Assembly: GCA_009746045.1 (NCBI GenBank)
Contig: RPFO01000556.1
Location: 1-30,327, forward strand
Direction of reading: 5' to 3'
Length of the DNA stretch: 30,327 bases
Source of the DNA: Mesostigma viride
Lineage: Eukaryota > Streptophyta > Mesostigmatophyceae > Mesostigmatales > Mesostigmataceae
Positions 1 to 11,070 of the stretch are shown here, piece after piece. The position numbers were made by a program, and so were the translations under genes. Position 1 is the first letter of the stretch. Each line of letters begins with the position of its first letter. The notes under the pieces are model-generated. The model saw nothing but the letters and a program-made list of their open reading frames with translations. It searched no databases and was not told where the DNA came from.

Positions 1-3000
1 TCTATATGCTTGGAACACATTGAGAGGCGCCTTTTGGGAGATTATAAAGGCCTCTCCCGGAGCCTGACATGATGTGTCATGCATGGTGATTATAATGCGT
101 GCCTGCTATGCAAAATATGCATCCTGTTGCATGTGCATAATATACACACAAACATGTACACATGCACGTGCACACGCACGATATTACAGAGCTGAATGAG
201 CCACTGATGGACTGAGACCACGGTTTTAGTGGTGTTAATTAATTAATAGACACGTGACTTGCACGGTCACGTTCACGAGCATAAGTCCTCAGTGGAGGGG
301 AACATGGGATGGAATGGATGGTGTTAGCTATCTAGGTCCTAGTACAGGGGTGTGGGCACCGCGGCCCGAATCGCTATGAATGCCTTATACGCGGTCACAC
401 GGATCGACCCCCCGCAGACTAGTTTGGGGTGCACATCACCTAAAAAATGGCCTTTTTTGTTACATGGGGTCATATCTCCCACACATATAGTCAGATCGGG
501 GTGCCTTTCTGACTTAAGGTCCCCCTAGACCCTGTTCACATCACATTTAAATTGGGGCAACTGAACTATTTTAGCATCAAACCGTGACGTGGAAAAAGTG
601 AAAAAACGATGTTTCAGGCTAAGGAGGCATAGCAGCCACACACAAGTGTAAATGTAGTCCAATTCAGTTGGAAATGGTCATGCTTATTAATTTACATCCA
701 AAGACAAAAACCGCCCTTAAGTATGCAATGTAGGACCAAACTATGTGCTATATTCTGGCATACATGAGCCAAACACCGTTTTAGTGCATTATTTTCAAAC
801 TTTATGAAGCCCCTGCCAGCACATATTGTGCCCAATCATGCCAGAATTCGTCACAATAGTAGCACAATACTTGAATTTACACTAGAACACAAGTTGGACA
901 TACTAGGACCACTGCCGGCCCACTGAAAGTGACGGATGCAAGCAGAAATAGAGCGATTTTTGCCAAAATACTCCATATTCTGCGCCATTGTCTTGGAAAA
1001 CTTGCATTCTTCACTCAATTATCGTCATGGCTGTCATGGGATTCATATACATGCCACTGGGGCTGGATACATTAACCAACACAGACTAAAAAAGCGATCA
1101 TCAAGGGACAAAATCTCCATCAATCACAGTAGATGCTGGCATTCGGAACAAGCACCGTAGTGCCTACAAGCCTTAAGAAGGGGAGCTTGGCTGACCAGTC
1201 GTGCCTGTCGGCTGACCAGTCTCTTTTCTAAACGGGCCCCGCTCGACAGCACACACAATCTCCTTTGCAGTACTTGGCCCACTCTGCTGGGCACCCCTGC
1301 TGTGCGTGGTGTTATAGCAGCTAATCCACATATATATCTGCCAGGTGCCTCTCTGCTACATGGAAATACAAAGCGCAATCAAGGACAGCAGTGGCTTGGG
1401 CTGCTATTCGATTGAGCTCAGCACCTAGCTGCTGTGCAACATGATTCTGCATCAGTGCCTGTCCTAATTGCGCCCCCCGCCCCGGCCCTTGCCATCATCG
1501 TCATGCTCATCATAGTCTTTGGAACGTGCACTGAACTCCAACCCTTGGACAGTCCATAGGTCATTTTAAGAATCTGTGCATGTAATGCTAGCTCTTCTCA
1601 GTTGAACTCATCTACCACCCTCTCATGGTCGTGTCATCTCTCATGTAATCCACCTAGGTTTATCGTGGCCACTGATCTTTCACCCCTCCTGACATCAAAA
1701 TCTGGCAAACACACTGTTGACATCGCCCTTCCTTTTTAGCCTGCATGGCTCCTCATGTTTATCCTTATCTCATCCCTCAATACACCTAGAACTGTCTATT
1801 CATCCCCCTTGCATAGGCGGTGCATAATTGCGGCGTGATGGGGGATTGCCAAAAATAGGTGTAAAATGCATGGGATGGCACGGGGAGGCTCACACTCATC
1901 GCTTTACAATCACATGCACTCATGTGCTAACAATGTCCCTCCCTGCTTTTGACACTGCATGCACATGCATTTCCTACCGGCTATATCAAGCCTTTAGTGT
2001 GGTTTGGTGCATCAAGAGACATGGCAGGTCAGCTGAGTGCATCAGACCACATTTGTGTTAAGTGTACGCTTGCAACGCTTTGCCCACCGCATGGAGCTCC
2101 CCTTTCGGACAGTGGCACAAGTAGCAAGTGCTTACACCTTACTCCCAGCCGCTCACCCTGCCCATGCTAGCAACAAGAACAAATGCATGGTCCCCATCCC
2201 AACGTAAGGTGCATCACATTGATGGCCCTGCCATCACCTAGCAGTGTGCCACCCCTCTCCACCTCAACCTACTCTGAAAGGCCTGGGCCCCAACAAACCT
2301 TTCAAGACATGGCACTCCTCAAAGAAGGCAACCCCTCAAAGAAGGCGAGGCAGTTTAGGTCTAGGGGGGCTTTGGGTAAGTTAAAAGATGATAGAGTTCA
2401 CTAACACAGGCCATGGCAACGACAACCTGCTTCACCCGCTGCATCCATACACCACAAGCCATAAACTGCACAGCCTGGCATGATTGCCTAAGGGTCACGT
2501 GATCCAAGATGCCCTTCAGGCTCACCCCAGCACACCGGCCCATCCTCACCCCCACTGGTCATAGTCATCTACAGTGGCATCAAACTCCTCTAGGACAGAG
2601 TGCAGTAAAGGCAACATAGACGTCCTGACACAATTGAATAAGAACGTGGCTGCTACCTACTGCCCTTAAAAAAAAATGTCGATTGCTTGCACACATACGC
2701 ATTCAATTCTTCAAGCAAGCATGCTAACACCTTCACAGCACATCCCAAGGTTGACATCCATCGAGCTTTGTCAACAAGCATGACTTCCTGATGCAAACTT
2801 AGCTGTCAAGCTAGGAGAAGGAAAGCTAGGTAAAGAGGTGAGATAGACCCCCCCGCAGCACCTTCCTGCACCAAAACCATGACAATATCATCCAGAGCTT
2901 GCTAAATACGTACAGCTAACCGGTAGCGGGCGACCTTGCAGTCCAGGTTCAGCGCAAACATCTCGTGTCAGCACCCGCCGGAGATGGCGGACGCGAACCC

Positions 3001-4249
3001 ACAATGCTTTTAAAGCGAGTCATAAGACTATTTCGGGGAGCGGTGAACGGCTTGGAACACCGAAGGTATGCCGCGACAAAAGCCTGAAGTTTTTCTCGGA
3101 AATACACGCCTGGATGTGGATAAGGGCACCGTTGTCGTGCTTGTGCTTGCGTTGCGAGCAGGCAACCAGTGTTTCTTGCAGTGTCGAGCAGTAACAGATG
3201 GTGGCGCGAGAGCAATATGTGACTTTTAAATCATGGCTACACAGCTTACACCTCCGCAGGCATGTTGGAACAAGCCCCGCCATGCCGTGAGCCGAAAAAA
3301 AGGAAGAAACGCATCAAGCAAGGACGGTCGTAAACGTCACTGAAAACAGCAAAATCTGACCTGCCGGCAGGTAATGCGACAGCCTGGAAAATGTGATTCG
3401 TTTCTCGAAAAACTGATCAGCGCTCGTGAAAGTAGACTTGAAGCCCATTCGGATTCGACCTTTTGGGAACTGTGAGCTTCCAACAAAAAAGTTTCCCCCA
3501 CAATTAATAAACATGCATTTTCGCTGCCAATTCCAGATCTGGCTGACACAAAAAAATAGCGTCTCAGTTTGCGAATTATTTTGACGCATGAACATACGCG
3601 AATAATATCTACCATGCATCATCGCAAAGCAGGAGAGTTTACGCGTCGTTTGCATCCATCGCAGCGACTTAACATGCATAATTGACTTATGACTGATATT
3701 CCGGCGGACATAGGGTCGACAGCCATGCGAGGTGGAATTTTTCTGGTCCCGTCGTCCTCAACGCGACGCGTTCGCGCCAAAATTCCCAGGATCTCATGTA
3801 ACCGGACGGACCGATTTTAGGTGATGTGGGTCTCCTTCATCACTACTTGCCATCTATCCTTGCATGCGCATGCGTACCATCTGCCTCCATATTACAGACA
3901 AACCAGGAGGCTGCCCGGGTGTGAGCCCGTCACGTCTAGTGTAGCACATGGCCATGCCGAGTCTATCACGAAAAGTCCGCGGGTGGCGGCCCTGCCGCGT
4001 GCGGCCTGGGGCACGCCAGGTGAGCTAGGACATATCGCCCAGGCTGGGCGGGCTTGGTGCCAGCTAGTCTATCTGATCGTGTGTCTACCTGATCTGTGCG
4101 GGCCAGCTCGGATGAGGATTACATCCCCATCTAGTGCTTAGTGGTTGGGGAATGATGCAGATGATATTTGTTTAAACTTTTGTGTAATTATTTTTTTCTT
4201 ATGAGGTTGGCATAGTACTCCGTGGCATGCCTTTGCGCATGACACGCAA
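1..4249. other. No recognisable gene
   Basis: I see no convincing coding region here. Open frames are all under 125 codons, overlap on both strands and resemble no family I know. Visible small structure: a CA/TG-rich tract with alternating purine-pyrimidine around 135-180; a short hairpin-forming stretch at 218-235 with CCAC and TGGT arms; C-rich and A-rich low-complexity patches; and a GC-richer stretch at 3690-4130. Base composition is mixed and no tandem array is obvious. It may contain old, unrecognisable repeats or untranslated parts of genes outside the window. Confidence 0.5.
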
Positions 4250-4277
4250 GTACTTACTAATTACTTACTTACTTACT
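4250..4277 (-). repeat. (TTAC)n simple-repeat tail of the LINE fragment
   Basis: Short TTAC/TACT iterations directly abut the 3' end of the LINE coding remnant when read on the minus strand, where they appear as GTAA repeats. Several non-LTR clades end in short simple repeats instead of poly(A), so this is probably the insertion tail. It supports minus-strand orientation of the insertion. Confidence 0.55.
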
Positions 4278-4744
4278 GTGCGAGCCAGGTGCCCGGCTAG
4301 GCCCAGGCGCCTGTGCCTAATAATGTGGGAAACATAGGGCAAATCAGCGTACAAATCCTCATTACTAATGTGCAAACCAAAGGGGATGTTAAGGGCCTTG
4401 CGCAGCATCTTGGTGACGGTGCCGTCGAGTCGTTGCTCCAGCTCCTGCATCAGTGTCCAGGTCTCGGTGCCGTAGGTCAGGATCGTCAGAATGACGACCT
4501 TGAAGAGGTCACGCTTGACGATCCAGGGTAGGGCGGGCATGCTCCACCAGCGGCGGTGGTCGGCATGGAGTTGAGCCCACACCATGCCGATCCGTTTCGT
4601 CATGTCGTCCTCGCAGTCGAGAAGCCAACTGCCGAGCAGCTTTGAGCGGCCGGCCTGAAGTAGGGTAGTTGACCTTGGTACGTGTTGTCTAAGAGGGCGT
4701 CCCCAACATCTACTGCTCCAATTTTGGTACTTTTGAAATTCCAT
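4265..4744 (-). pseudogene. LINE (non-LTR retrotransposon) reverse transcriptase fragment
   Basis: The minus-strand frame of about 159 codons reads like the C-terminal part of a non-LTR reverse transcriptase: a LLGSWLLDCEDDMTKRI stretch, then WSMPALPWIVKRDLFKVV, then the characteristic TYGTETWTL and RLDGTVTKMLRKAL blocks, then a NEDLYADL-like block. These blocks follow the catalytic fingers/palm region in LINE polymerases. The YADD catalytic region is absent, so the copy is 5'-truncated, which is usual for target-primed insertion. The frame runs straight into a TTAC-repeat tail and stops inside it, so the 3' end of the ORF also looks cut. It cannot encode a working enzyme. The family is certain enough to call LINE; the clade is not resolved. 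Confidence 0.75.
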
Positions 4745-5350
4745 GCCTGGAGCGCAAAGTTTGCAATATATGTGCCGTTTGTAGCTCTAGCTCTATAATA
4801 ACCTGACCAACCCCGCATTCCTCAAAGTACTTAGCACTTGTTGCCTATTCTCATTATGCGAATCACATGATTAGGATGTGCTTCATGATTGCTATTGCTC
4901 GAGATTCAATTAAGAATGATTGACATCAATAAATGATGAACCAAATAAACCAAATTAGGCCACTTGACAAGTTCATGATCCATTTAAATTGTACAATTAA
5001 GCGATTAATTAATTCATAAATCATACATTACATGGGATACCCCCGTCGACGAGCTAGTGGTACGTACAATGAAACATTTGAGTTTGTAACATGTCTCCAT
5101 GGATATATACATGTATGCTGGACCTCGCGCATCTCAGCCCTCTAAGAAATGTTATTTGAACTCAGGTCTAGATCTAAATATATACATGATCTGGATAATA
5201 TTATACACTTCCTTAAAAGAGCATGAATCGAGCTTTACAATTCAGGACAAGGAACTCGTTTGCAAATCACGGCTGAAAGGCAAGTGCTCACAACGAAGCA
5301 CGTGCTCTCAAGGCTGTCCACCTCGTCCAACCAAGCCCGGGCGAGCTGGC
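4745..5350. other. AT-rich spacer, no gene recognised
   Basis: This stretch lies between the LINE fragment and the stop codon of the four-exon gene. It is AT-rich, with several ATTAAT-type runs at 4990-5030. It would hold the 3' untranslated region of the minus-strand gene. I could not fix a polyadenylation signal. The longer plus-strand frame beginning at 5099 is mostly the antisense of exon 4 and is not called. Confidence 0.5.
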
Positions 5351-8300
5351 CTACTCAACAGGTCTCTTCTTGGCCAAGTTCGTGAGCCGTTTCTCGACGT
5401 CTGTCGGAATGGTCAAGATGGCCTGGCGATTGTTAGCTGGGTTGACAACAATGGTGTGTTCGAACCCCGCGTCCATGCACAGGTAGCAATTGACCAAGTT
5501 TGGCTGTTCAGCTTGCGCATCGGCGTCCATTTTGAACATCGTCGCCATACCCGGAAATCTGTCCCAGTAGCGCACCCCCACCACCCATTGTCCCTTACGG
5601 AACAACTCCCTATCGACCTTGCCGTTTCTGTCGGCCACTCGCCTCACGAAAGTAGCGGCCACCTGATAAGGCTCCTGCAAGACTTCCGCTAGCCAATATG
5701 GATGATCTGGATCGTGGGACTCATCACCAGAGTAGGACTCGACGGCAAAAATGTCTCGCAGCTTCAGTCTCCTTCCCATCATCGTCCTCTCTGCCTGTAG
5801 TCTGTTCAGTCGCGTCCCTGCGTGCCCCCCTTGTCCGTTTGGGTTCCTTTGCACTGGCTCCCCCAGTTTGTGGAGCTTCATCCGAGCACCTCCCACATTC
5901 CAGCCGTCCATGTCGGTCCACTCCTTTCGACAATCCCACCACCTTTCCTCGGCGCACGCACCGCCACAATAGCAGGAATACTGGCGCAGCATTAAGCGCG
6001 TCACATTCGACTTGTCCATGCGCCACCAGTGCGCCTTCTTCACTCCTTTGATTTCGCCGCGCCCTGGGCTGTAAGGAAGCACCTGCGCGTCGAAGACAAG
6101 ATTTGCACAAGGGAAAGTTGAAGTTACGAGACCATCGAGCTAGTTGTGTTTTATTAAGCACTCCTGATCGCCAGGACTCCAAGAACGCCCTAGAAACGAC
6201 GGCCGGCGTAACTATTCCCTGAACGAGGACTGTACACTTAATTACCTCGGGGAACTCGAAGAAGTTACGCCTGGTCGTTGTGGTCCCGCCCACCGCCCCC
6301 GACGCCAGATTCTCCACCAACTGGGCGGCCGTCTGTTTGTCCTGGTTCTCTTCCCTGATGTGCCACCTCCTCAACATGCACTTCACAGTCCCACCAGCTC
6401 CATCCACCTCCCCCTTTCCGTGCTGCTCCCCAAAGTAATTCCACTCAAATGACTCCAGGTGCGGATCCTCCGTCAGCAGCCGGGCCACTTCCGCGATCAC
6501 ATTCCTTGACTTGAACTGCATGGAGCAATTGTCCGACCACCCAATGAAGCGCTTCACCTCTACCCCTTCTGACCGTAGTGTCGCCAGGATTTTGAGGATA
6601 GCAAAACGGAGGGCCCGCCCGTCCCTTTTCATTCCGCCCTGTCCGATGAAGTGAAACTCCCTTCTCACGACCTTTCCCGACGCTGGATCCAAGTAGCGCA
6701 CGATCCAGGGCATAAGGACGAATGTGACTGGATGCCAATACTGTGCTTGGAGATTGTGATAGGTGTAAGACTGGTAGTTCTCGGCGTAATCTGTGTGGCA
6801 TACAAGGTCCCCCACCCGCATCCTTGAGAGACATTCCTTGGAGGCGTCCGCTTGCCACCACGCGTTGAAGCAATGCTGGATGAAGTCCGGCCACTTGTCC
6901 ACAATTGCCTCCTTTAGCTCCGTTGGTGTGGACTTGACGTCGACTTGCGTCAATCGCTGCCCACCAGCCTTTGCGATCTCGTCACAGTCGTCCTGCATAT
7001 GCGCAGTGTGCACATACAGAAAAGACATCAACTTCGACCCACCAATGACCTGTAGAAAGAAAAAAGACAGGACCTCAGGAAAAATTGAAAAAGAAACGCC
7101 TTGGGGCGCAACCACTCCACTAAAAATTACCTCTGGCCCAAGAACTTCAGGAAACATTGCAAAAGAAACGCCTTGGGGCGCAACCACTCCACTAAAAATT
7201 ACCTCTGGCCCAAGAACCGCACCCGGCGGCACATCCTGCATCTCGTATCTGGTCCATGAAATCAGGTGGTTGGAAGCCTCCTCCCGTTCGCATAACATGA
7301 AGTTCCGAATTCCACACTTGGGAGCCAGGCAAGTGCCCAACACACAAGCCTTACGCCGGATCGAGCAAACCCCCAACTCCTCGCCCAGGTCATGATCGGG
7401 CACCCCTTCCTCGTCGTCCAGCACCCTCCCATGCATGGGCAGATCCTCAAGTTCGCCCTGAAAAGGCTGAACCTGCGGCCGCGACGACCCCACAGACGAC
7501 CTCGAACCTCCCCCCTCCCTCATCCCCTCCACCTCACAAGTAAACTTGTTCACCCACTCTGTCGTGTGAGTGGCTTTGAAAATGGAACATGTGGGCACGG
7601 ACGACCCCACGTCGAGCTGGCTACCATGATCGCACGCGTGGCATTCAGGTCCGCACTCGCATCTGGCATGAAAAGTTGCACGAAATTTGGCCAACCCCCC
7701 AACCATGGACTGCATGGTAGTGTGGTGCTGGCATGCGCACAAGTTCCGCATTTTCCACCGCCCCTTGACGCATGCGGGCATATGCTTGCAAAAAGTAGTG
7801 TATCCCACATGAACTGTGCTCTTCTGATTCGTGCGTAGCATTGACATCCCTGCCTCCGTCTCCAAAATCACCTGATTTCCCCCCCTCACACCCTCCTCTC
7901 CCTCCCCCCCCCCCCCTCCCTACTGTCCATCCGCCGCGGTGGCTTCAACTCCGGATGGCGGGAAATGAACACTTCGTAAATCTTCGACTTGGAGACAGTA
8001 TAGTAGCGCGCACCCTCCGAAAACGCTAGTGTATGTTTGTAATCCTTTCTGGTCCATTCACAATGAACATCCTTCATGTTCGGAGACGCCCGCGTCAAGT
8101 TATCATCCCTCCAGCACGCTTGTATCAGGGCAATGACTTCCGTCGGAAGCTCGTCTTTCCTCCTCCTCCTCTCTGGCGCACTCATCAAAAGGTCGTCCTC
8201 CCCTTCTTCCATTCCATCCCTGTGACCCCGAACAGTTGCGACAAAGCGCCTGTCAATCCCGAACGCGCGCTCCACAATCCTGTCCGGGACGCCCTCCATT

Positions 8301-8701
8301 GCCTTCGTAACAAGTCCACACAAGGCCCACCTAAGCCCACGATCCTTCTCAGATGTTCCCAAGTCGCCAAAAGCCTTCTTGATGTTATCCCGAAGAGATT
8401 CCGCCCAATTTTCAGGAAGCCCGCCGTCACAGTTCTTCCTCTTCTTAATGCCGTTGCTCTCCGCCACCATGGCATTTAGTCTTGAAGCTGCGCAAGACAG
8501 AACCTCCGCGCTCATCTCTGGCGTCCTGTGGTTGTTTGCTTTCACGCGTTCCGCCATGATAGGAAAGATGTCATTGGCAATTTTGTACCCCTTGTTCTCG
8601 ATGTACTTGTCGCTCCAGAGACCGCGAAGTGCAGGCTCCCGGTCGTCATTGGACAAGGGACGCGAACCGTCGGAAACGGCCCCCCGCCCCGATCGCGCCA
8701 T
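5351..8701 (-). CDS. Transposase-like (putative DDE/RNase H-fold) protein, four exons, unnamed eukaryotic family
   Basis: Proposed exons on the minus strand: 8701-7924, 7849-7203, 7049-6246 and 6082-5351 (stop included). All joins are GT-AG and keep frame, giving 986 residues. The start is the ATG at 8699-8701 (MARSGRG); an in-frame upstream ATG at 8836 is possible. Visible blocks: KSKIYEVFISRHPEL near the exon 1 end followed by VGYTTFCKHMP and CACQHH (about 270-302); a Cys-rich CECGPECHAC cluster (about 323-332); HTDYAENY (D about 562); GWSDNCSMQFK (D about 648); WNYFGEQHGKGEVDG (about 680-692); a CYCGGAC cluster (about 780-786); and a PYWLAEV block (about 871). I recall this order (Cys-rich N-terminus, D, SD..QFK, HGKG.DG) from multicopy uncharacterised genes in animals and algae, which suggests a domesticated or active transposase with spaced acidic residues. 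The catalytic assignment is inference. No stop interrupts the model, so it may be intact. Confidence 0.55.
6083..6245 (-). other. Intron 3 carrying a GGCCGG-centred palindrome
   Basis: A 163-bp intron with donor CCCGAG|GTAATT and acceptor GCGCAG|GTGCTTCC. It joins FFEFPE to VLPYSPGRGEIKG in phase 0. Removing it also removes the open but low-quality translation between the two conserved regions. At 6197-6208 it contains CGACGGCCGGCG followed by TAAC, the same motif that recurs in the tandem repeats at 8850-9396. Its donor flank (GAG|GTAATT) matches intron 2. Confidence 0.65.
7050..7202 (-). other. Intron 2 with an internal 72-bp tandem duplication
   Basis: The donor is CCAGAG|GTAATT and the acceptor is a good pyrimidine tract ending TTTCTACAG|GTC. 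The intron carries two near-identical 72-bp copies, so the donor sequence is present twice, at 7203/7202 and at 7131/7130. The duplicated length is 24 codons and has no stop, so either donor keeps the frame and even intron retention stays open. It holds GTTGCGCCCCAAGGCGTTTC, a decayed match to the GGCCGG motif found in intron 3 and upstream of the gene. Confidence 0.6.
7077..7220. repeat. 72-bp direct tandem duplication
   Basis: Two copies, about 7077-7148 and 7149-7220, share the block GAAACGCCTTGGGGCGCAAC, beginning at 7093 and 7165. The copies differ at only a few positions near their 5' ends. The duplication covers most of intron 2 and the exon 2 end of the transposase-like gene. Confidence 0.85.
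7850..7923 (-). other. Intron 1 of the transposase-like gene
   Basis: A 74-bp intron is inferred between exon 1 and exon 2. The donor is ACA|GTAGGG and the acceptor GAGGCAG|GG. The intron is dominated by a poly-G tract on the transcribed strand (C run around 7899-7920 on the plus strand). Splicing joins the KPPRRMD end of exon 1 to MSMLRTNQ in frame with phase 1. The alternative acceptor at AAATCAG|GTG would not keep frame with this donor. Confidence is moderate because the G-rich intron is unusual and homopolymer length may be miscounted. Confidence 0.5.
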
Positions 8702-8842
8702 CAGACTTTGGTCAGACGGCAGCTGATTTTTTTCGCCTCTTAATCCCGCGGCACCGAAAGCCCTGAGGATGAGTAATGATAAATAATCACCATTAAAGAC
8801 ACGACGAAAACGATGGGCATCAAACAAGAACGACAAGCGTCA
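8702..8842 (-). other. 5' flank of the transposase-like gene
   Basis: This short stretch separates the proposed start codon from the upstream tandem repeats. It is where the promoter and leader of the minus-strand gene would lie. I see no clear TATA element. The reading frame of exon 1 stays open through it to an upstream ATG at 8836, so an N-terminal extension of about 45 residues cannot be excluded. Confidence 0.35.
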
Positions 8843-9400
8843 TTAATAACGCCGGCCGGCGCAACTGGATACATGTAAACCATACAAAAGTGATTTTATG
8901 AAACACATACAGTTTGTCATTAATAACGACGGCCGGCGTAACTCGGGCGCAATTAAAAACCATTAAGAAGCAACTCAGGATATGCAGGCAGAAATCCTTC
9001 AGGTGTAAAAAAGATGTACAAACACACTTTTGGTAATGGGGCCTGATTGCGCAACTGCAAGATACCATTGGAAACGCCGGCCGGCGCAACTGGATGCATG
9101 TACATAAACCATACAAAAGTGATTTGCACAAAACCCCTACAATTTGTCATGAGTAACGACGGCCGGCGTAACTCGGTTGCATTTGAAAACCACAAAGAAG
9201 CAACTCAGGTAGTGAAGGCGGAAATCCCAGAGGTGATAAAATGTTTACCAACACAAAATGTTGATAAGCGTGCAAGCTTTTGCAAGTGCGCGCAAGATAC
9301 CATTGGAAACGCCGGCCGGCGCAACTGGAACACCAAAACAAAAAACTTGATTTGCACGAAACCCATTCAGTTCGTCATGGATAACGACGGCCGGCGCAAC
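8843..9400. repeat. About 2.5 tandem copies of a ~230-bp unit with GGCCGG palindromes
   Basis: Each unit contains CGCCGGCCGGCG (8850, 9075, 9310), a perfect 12-bp palindrome followed by CAACTGGA. About 75-82 bp later comes CGACGGCCGGCG (8927, 9157, 9385) followed by TAAC or CAAC. Between them sit shared blocks such as CCATACAAAAGTGATTT; AGAAGCAACTCAGG and GATACCATTGG follow in the rest of the unit. The copies have diverged by substitutions and small indels. The array lies immediately 5' of the minus-strand transposase-like gene. Small open frames across it are by-products of the repeats. Confidence 0.8.
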
Positions 9401-10501
9401 TTCATGGCACTCACCACTTTCACCAAATGCCATGTCGCCATTATATTGAGGAAAGCGAAGTATGCCCACTTGAAGCTGTGGTCTGCAGAACATTGACACA
9501 AAATATGCATGGTATTTCAAGCAATGAATGCTATGTGTCAGGCATCAATGTCTTTATTGTATCCAAATGTGGTTAGGACGGAGGTTTACATTGGTTGCTA
9601 TTTTAAGACAATGGCGTATAACCAAACATTGCACACACTCAAGAGTGTACTTATGCTGAACTGGAAAGGAACATTAAACCCCAATAAGGTAGATATTTTT
9701 CTTTTACATTTTAATTTTTTATATACTACTTTATATAATATTATATTATATTATATTATATTATGCTATATTATGTTATATGAAATAACATTAAAATTAA
9801 CATAAAATTAAAATTATATATTAATTATAGTATATTATATAATTTATATTATATATTATATTCACGATGCTCTGTGTATTAATGACATATCAGACACACC
9901 TACATCACATCGCCTTGATGTTTCCGTTGTATGGGTCCGGTCGGGCGTTGGTAGCTGGTCGACAACAATTCTACATTTCCTAAAAAAAAATGCGACCGTG
10001 CCTACATTCGAAGGCGCGCTGTGGCTGACCTGAACTATCGGTGAACACCTCGGCGTCACTTGACCGGCCTAGGTTGACATTTCGGCAGAGTAACGCTGCT
10101 TAAAGGATCCTTGCGTAGTTCGCGCGATTTGGCTCTTTATATATGTTTTTGGAGACGACGAGCAAGCATCCGATTGGTCAGCCAATTCCTGTCCAGTCCT
10201 CGGACAGTGTCCAATCCGGTGCTTGGGATCCAGAAAACGTGCTCGAGCCTGGCCACTCTGTCGCGGGCGCCGCGCTAGTGGCGTCGCGCCCAAACCTGAC
10301 CAGGCCATAGGAAAGGGCGGGGGCGAATGCAAGAATTATTGTTATATCCTGACCTGTCCTGGGGAAGGTCCGGGGCGAATGCAAGAATTAATATACCTGC
10401 GTATGCAACCAACACGGCCGATCCACATACATAATCCGACTGAGCTGGACGGTACGGACCAAATTTCGGTGCAAATTGAGGCCCAAAAGCTATGTCGGCA
10501 T
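9401..10501. other. Spacer with AT microsatellite and a short direct repeat; no gene
   Basis: No coding region is recognised. 9691-9861 is a long AT microsatellite. A direct repeat of GGGCGAATGCAAGAATTA occurs near 10321 and 10375. A TTGGAGACGACG block at 10149-10160 reappears inverted at 24209-24220, just outside the opposite palindrome arm. Confidence 0.5.
9691..9861. repeat. AT-rich microsatellite (TATAT-type)
   Basis: The stretch consists almost wholly of TATAT/ATTAT iterations with a few G or C interruptions. It is a low-complexity element with strong duplex-unwinding potential, between the upstream repeats of the transposase-like gene and the giant palindrome. Confidence 0.9.
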
Positions 10502-10860
10502 GGTGCGCGCACCCCTTGCGGTAGGGGCCATGGCGACTGCCTTTAGACGAAACGTGACAAATCTGGCACGCGGAAAGCAGAAATGCTCGATTGTTGGAGA
10601 AAATTAGTTACTGATTCTAATTTATGGCGGGATGGTTGCGATCTATAATGTCGCGGGCTTTTTTTCTTTGCCATCGGCAGGGGGGGTCCGGCCTGAATTT
10701 CTGTCGGGATGAATAAAGTATATTGGATGCCTGCCGGGTTGATTGTCGATTGTTGCCAGTTTTGATGGTCGTAAGGAAAGCTAGTTTAATGATGTTTCTA
10801 AAGCCGTAAAAATTCCCGCTGCTATCTTTACCTTTCCCGTCATTTTGCGGTAAGATAACA

Positions 10861-11070
10861 TTAGCCCTGCGCGATGCGTACTGCCCAACCACTCCATGAA
10901 AGGGTGGACTTTCTTGTGCGCCTGGGCACGAATAAATGCCCGTTATGGTACGTTCTTGTGTTAAACGTCTTAAGCTTGCGTTTTCCTGCTTTCTTACCTC
11001 GTTGAGCGTAAGCTTTTTGCCTTCTTTCCGGCCAGATGCAGCCAGAAAGTTGCGGGTCCTGGCGCTGCAT
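10861..11070 (-). other. Small ORF in left arm, paired with one in the right arm
   Basis: A 69-codon frame beginning MQRQDPQL and containing GCIWPERRQKAYAQRGKK and TYHNGHLFVPRRTRK. The inverted copy at 23549-23755 (plus strand) keeps the start, frame and nearly the same length with several substitutions. No family is recognised. With so few differences, conservation of the frame is weak evidence for coding, and a second overlapping frame is equally open in the right arm. Confidence 0.15.

Noticed and set aside
5099-5692. 197-codon plus-strand ORF
   Set aside because: Mostly antisense to exon 4 of the spliced minus-strand gene; no recognisable product.
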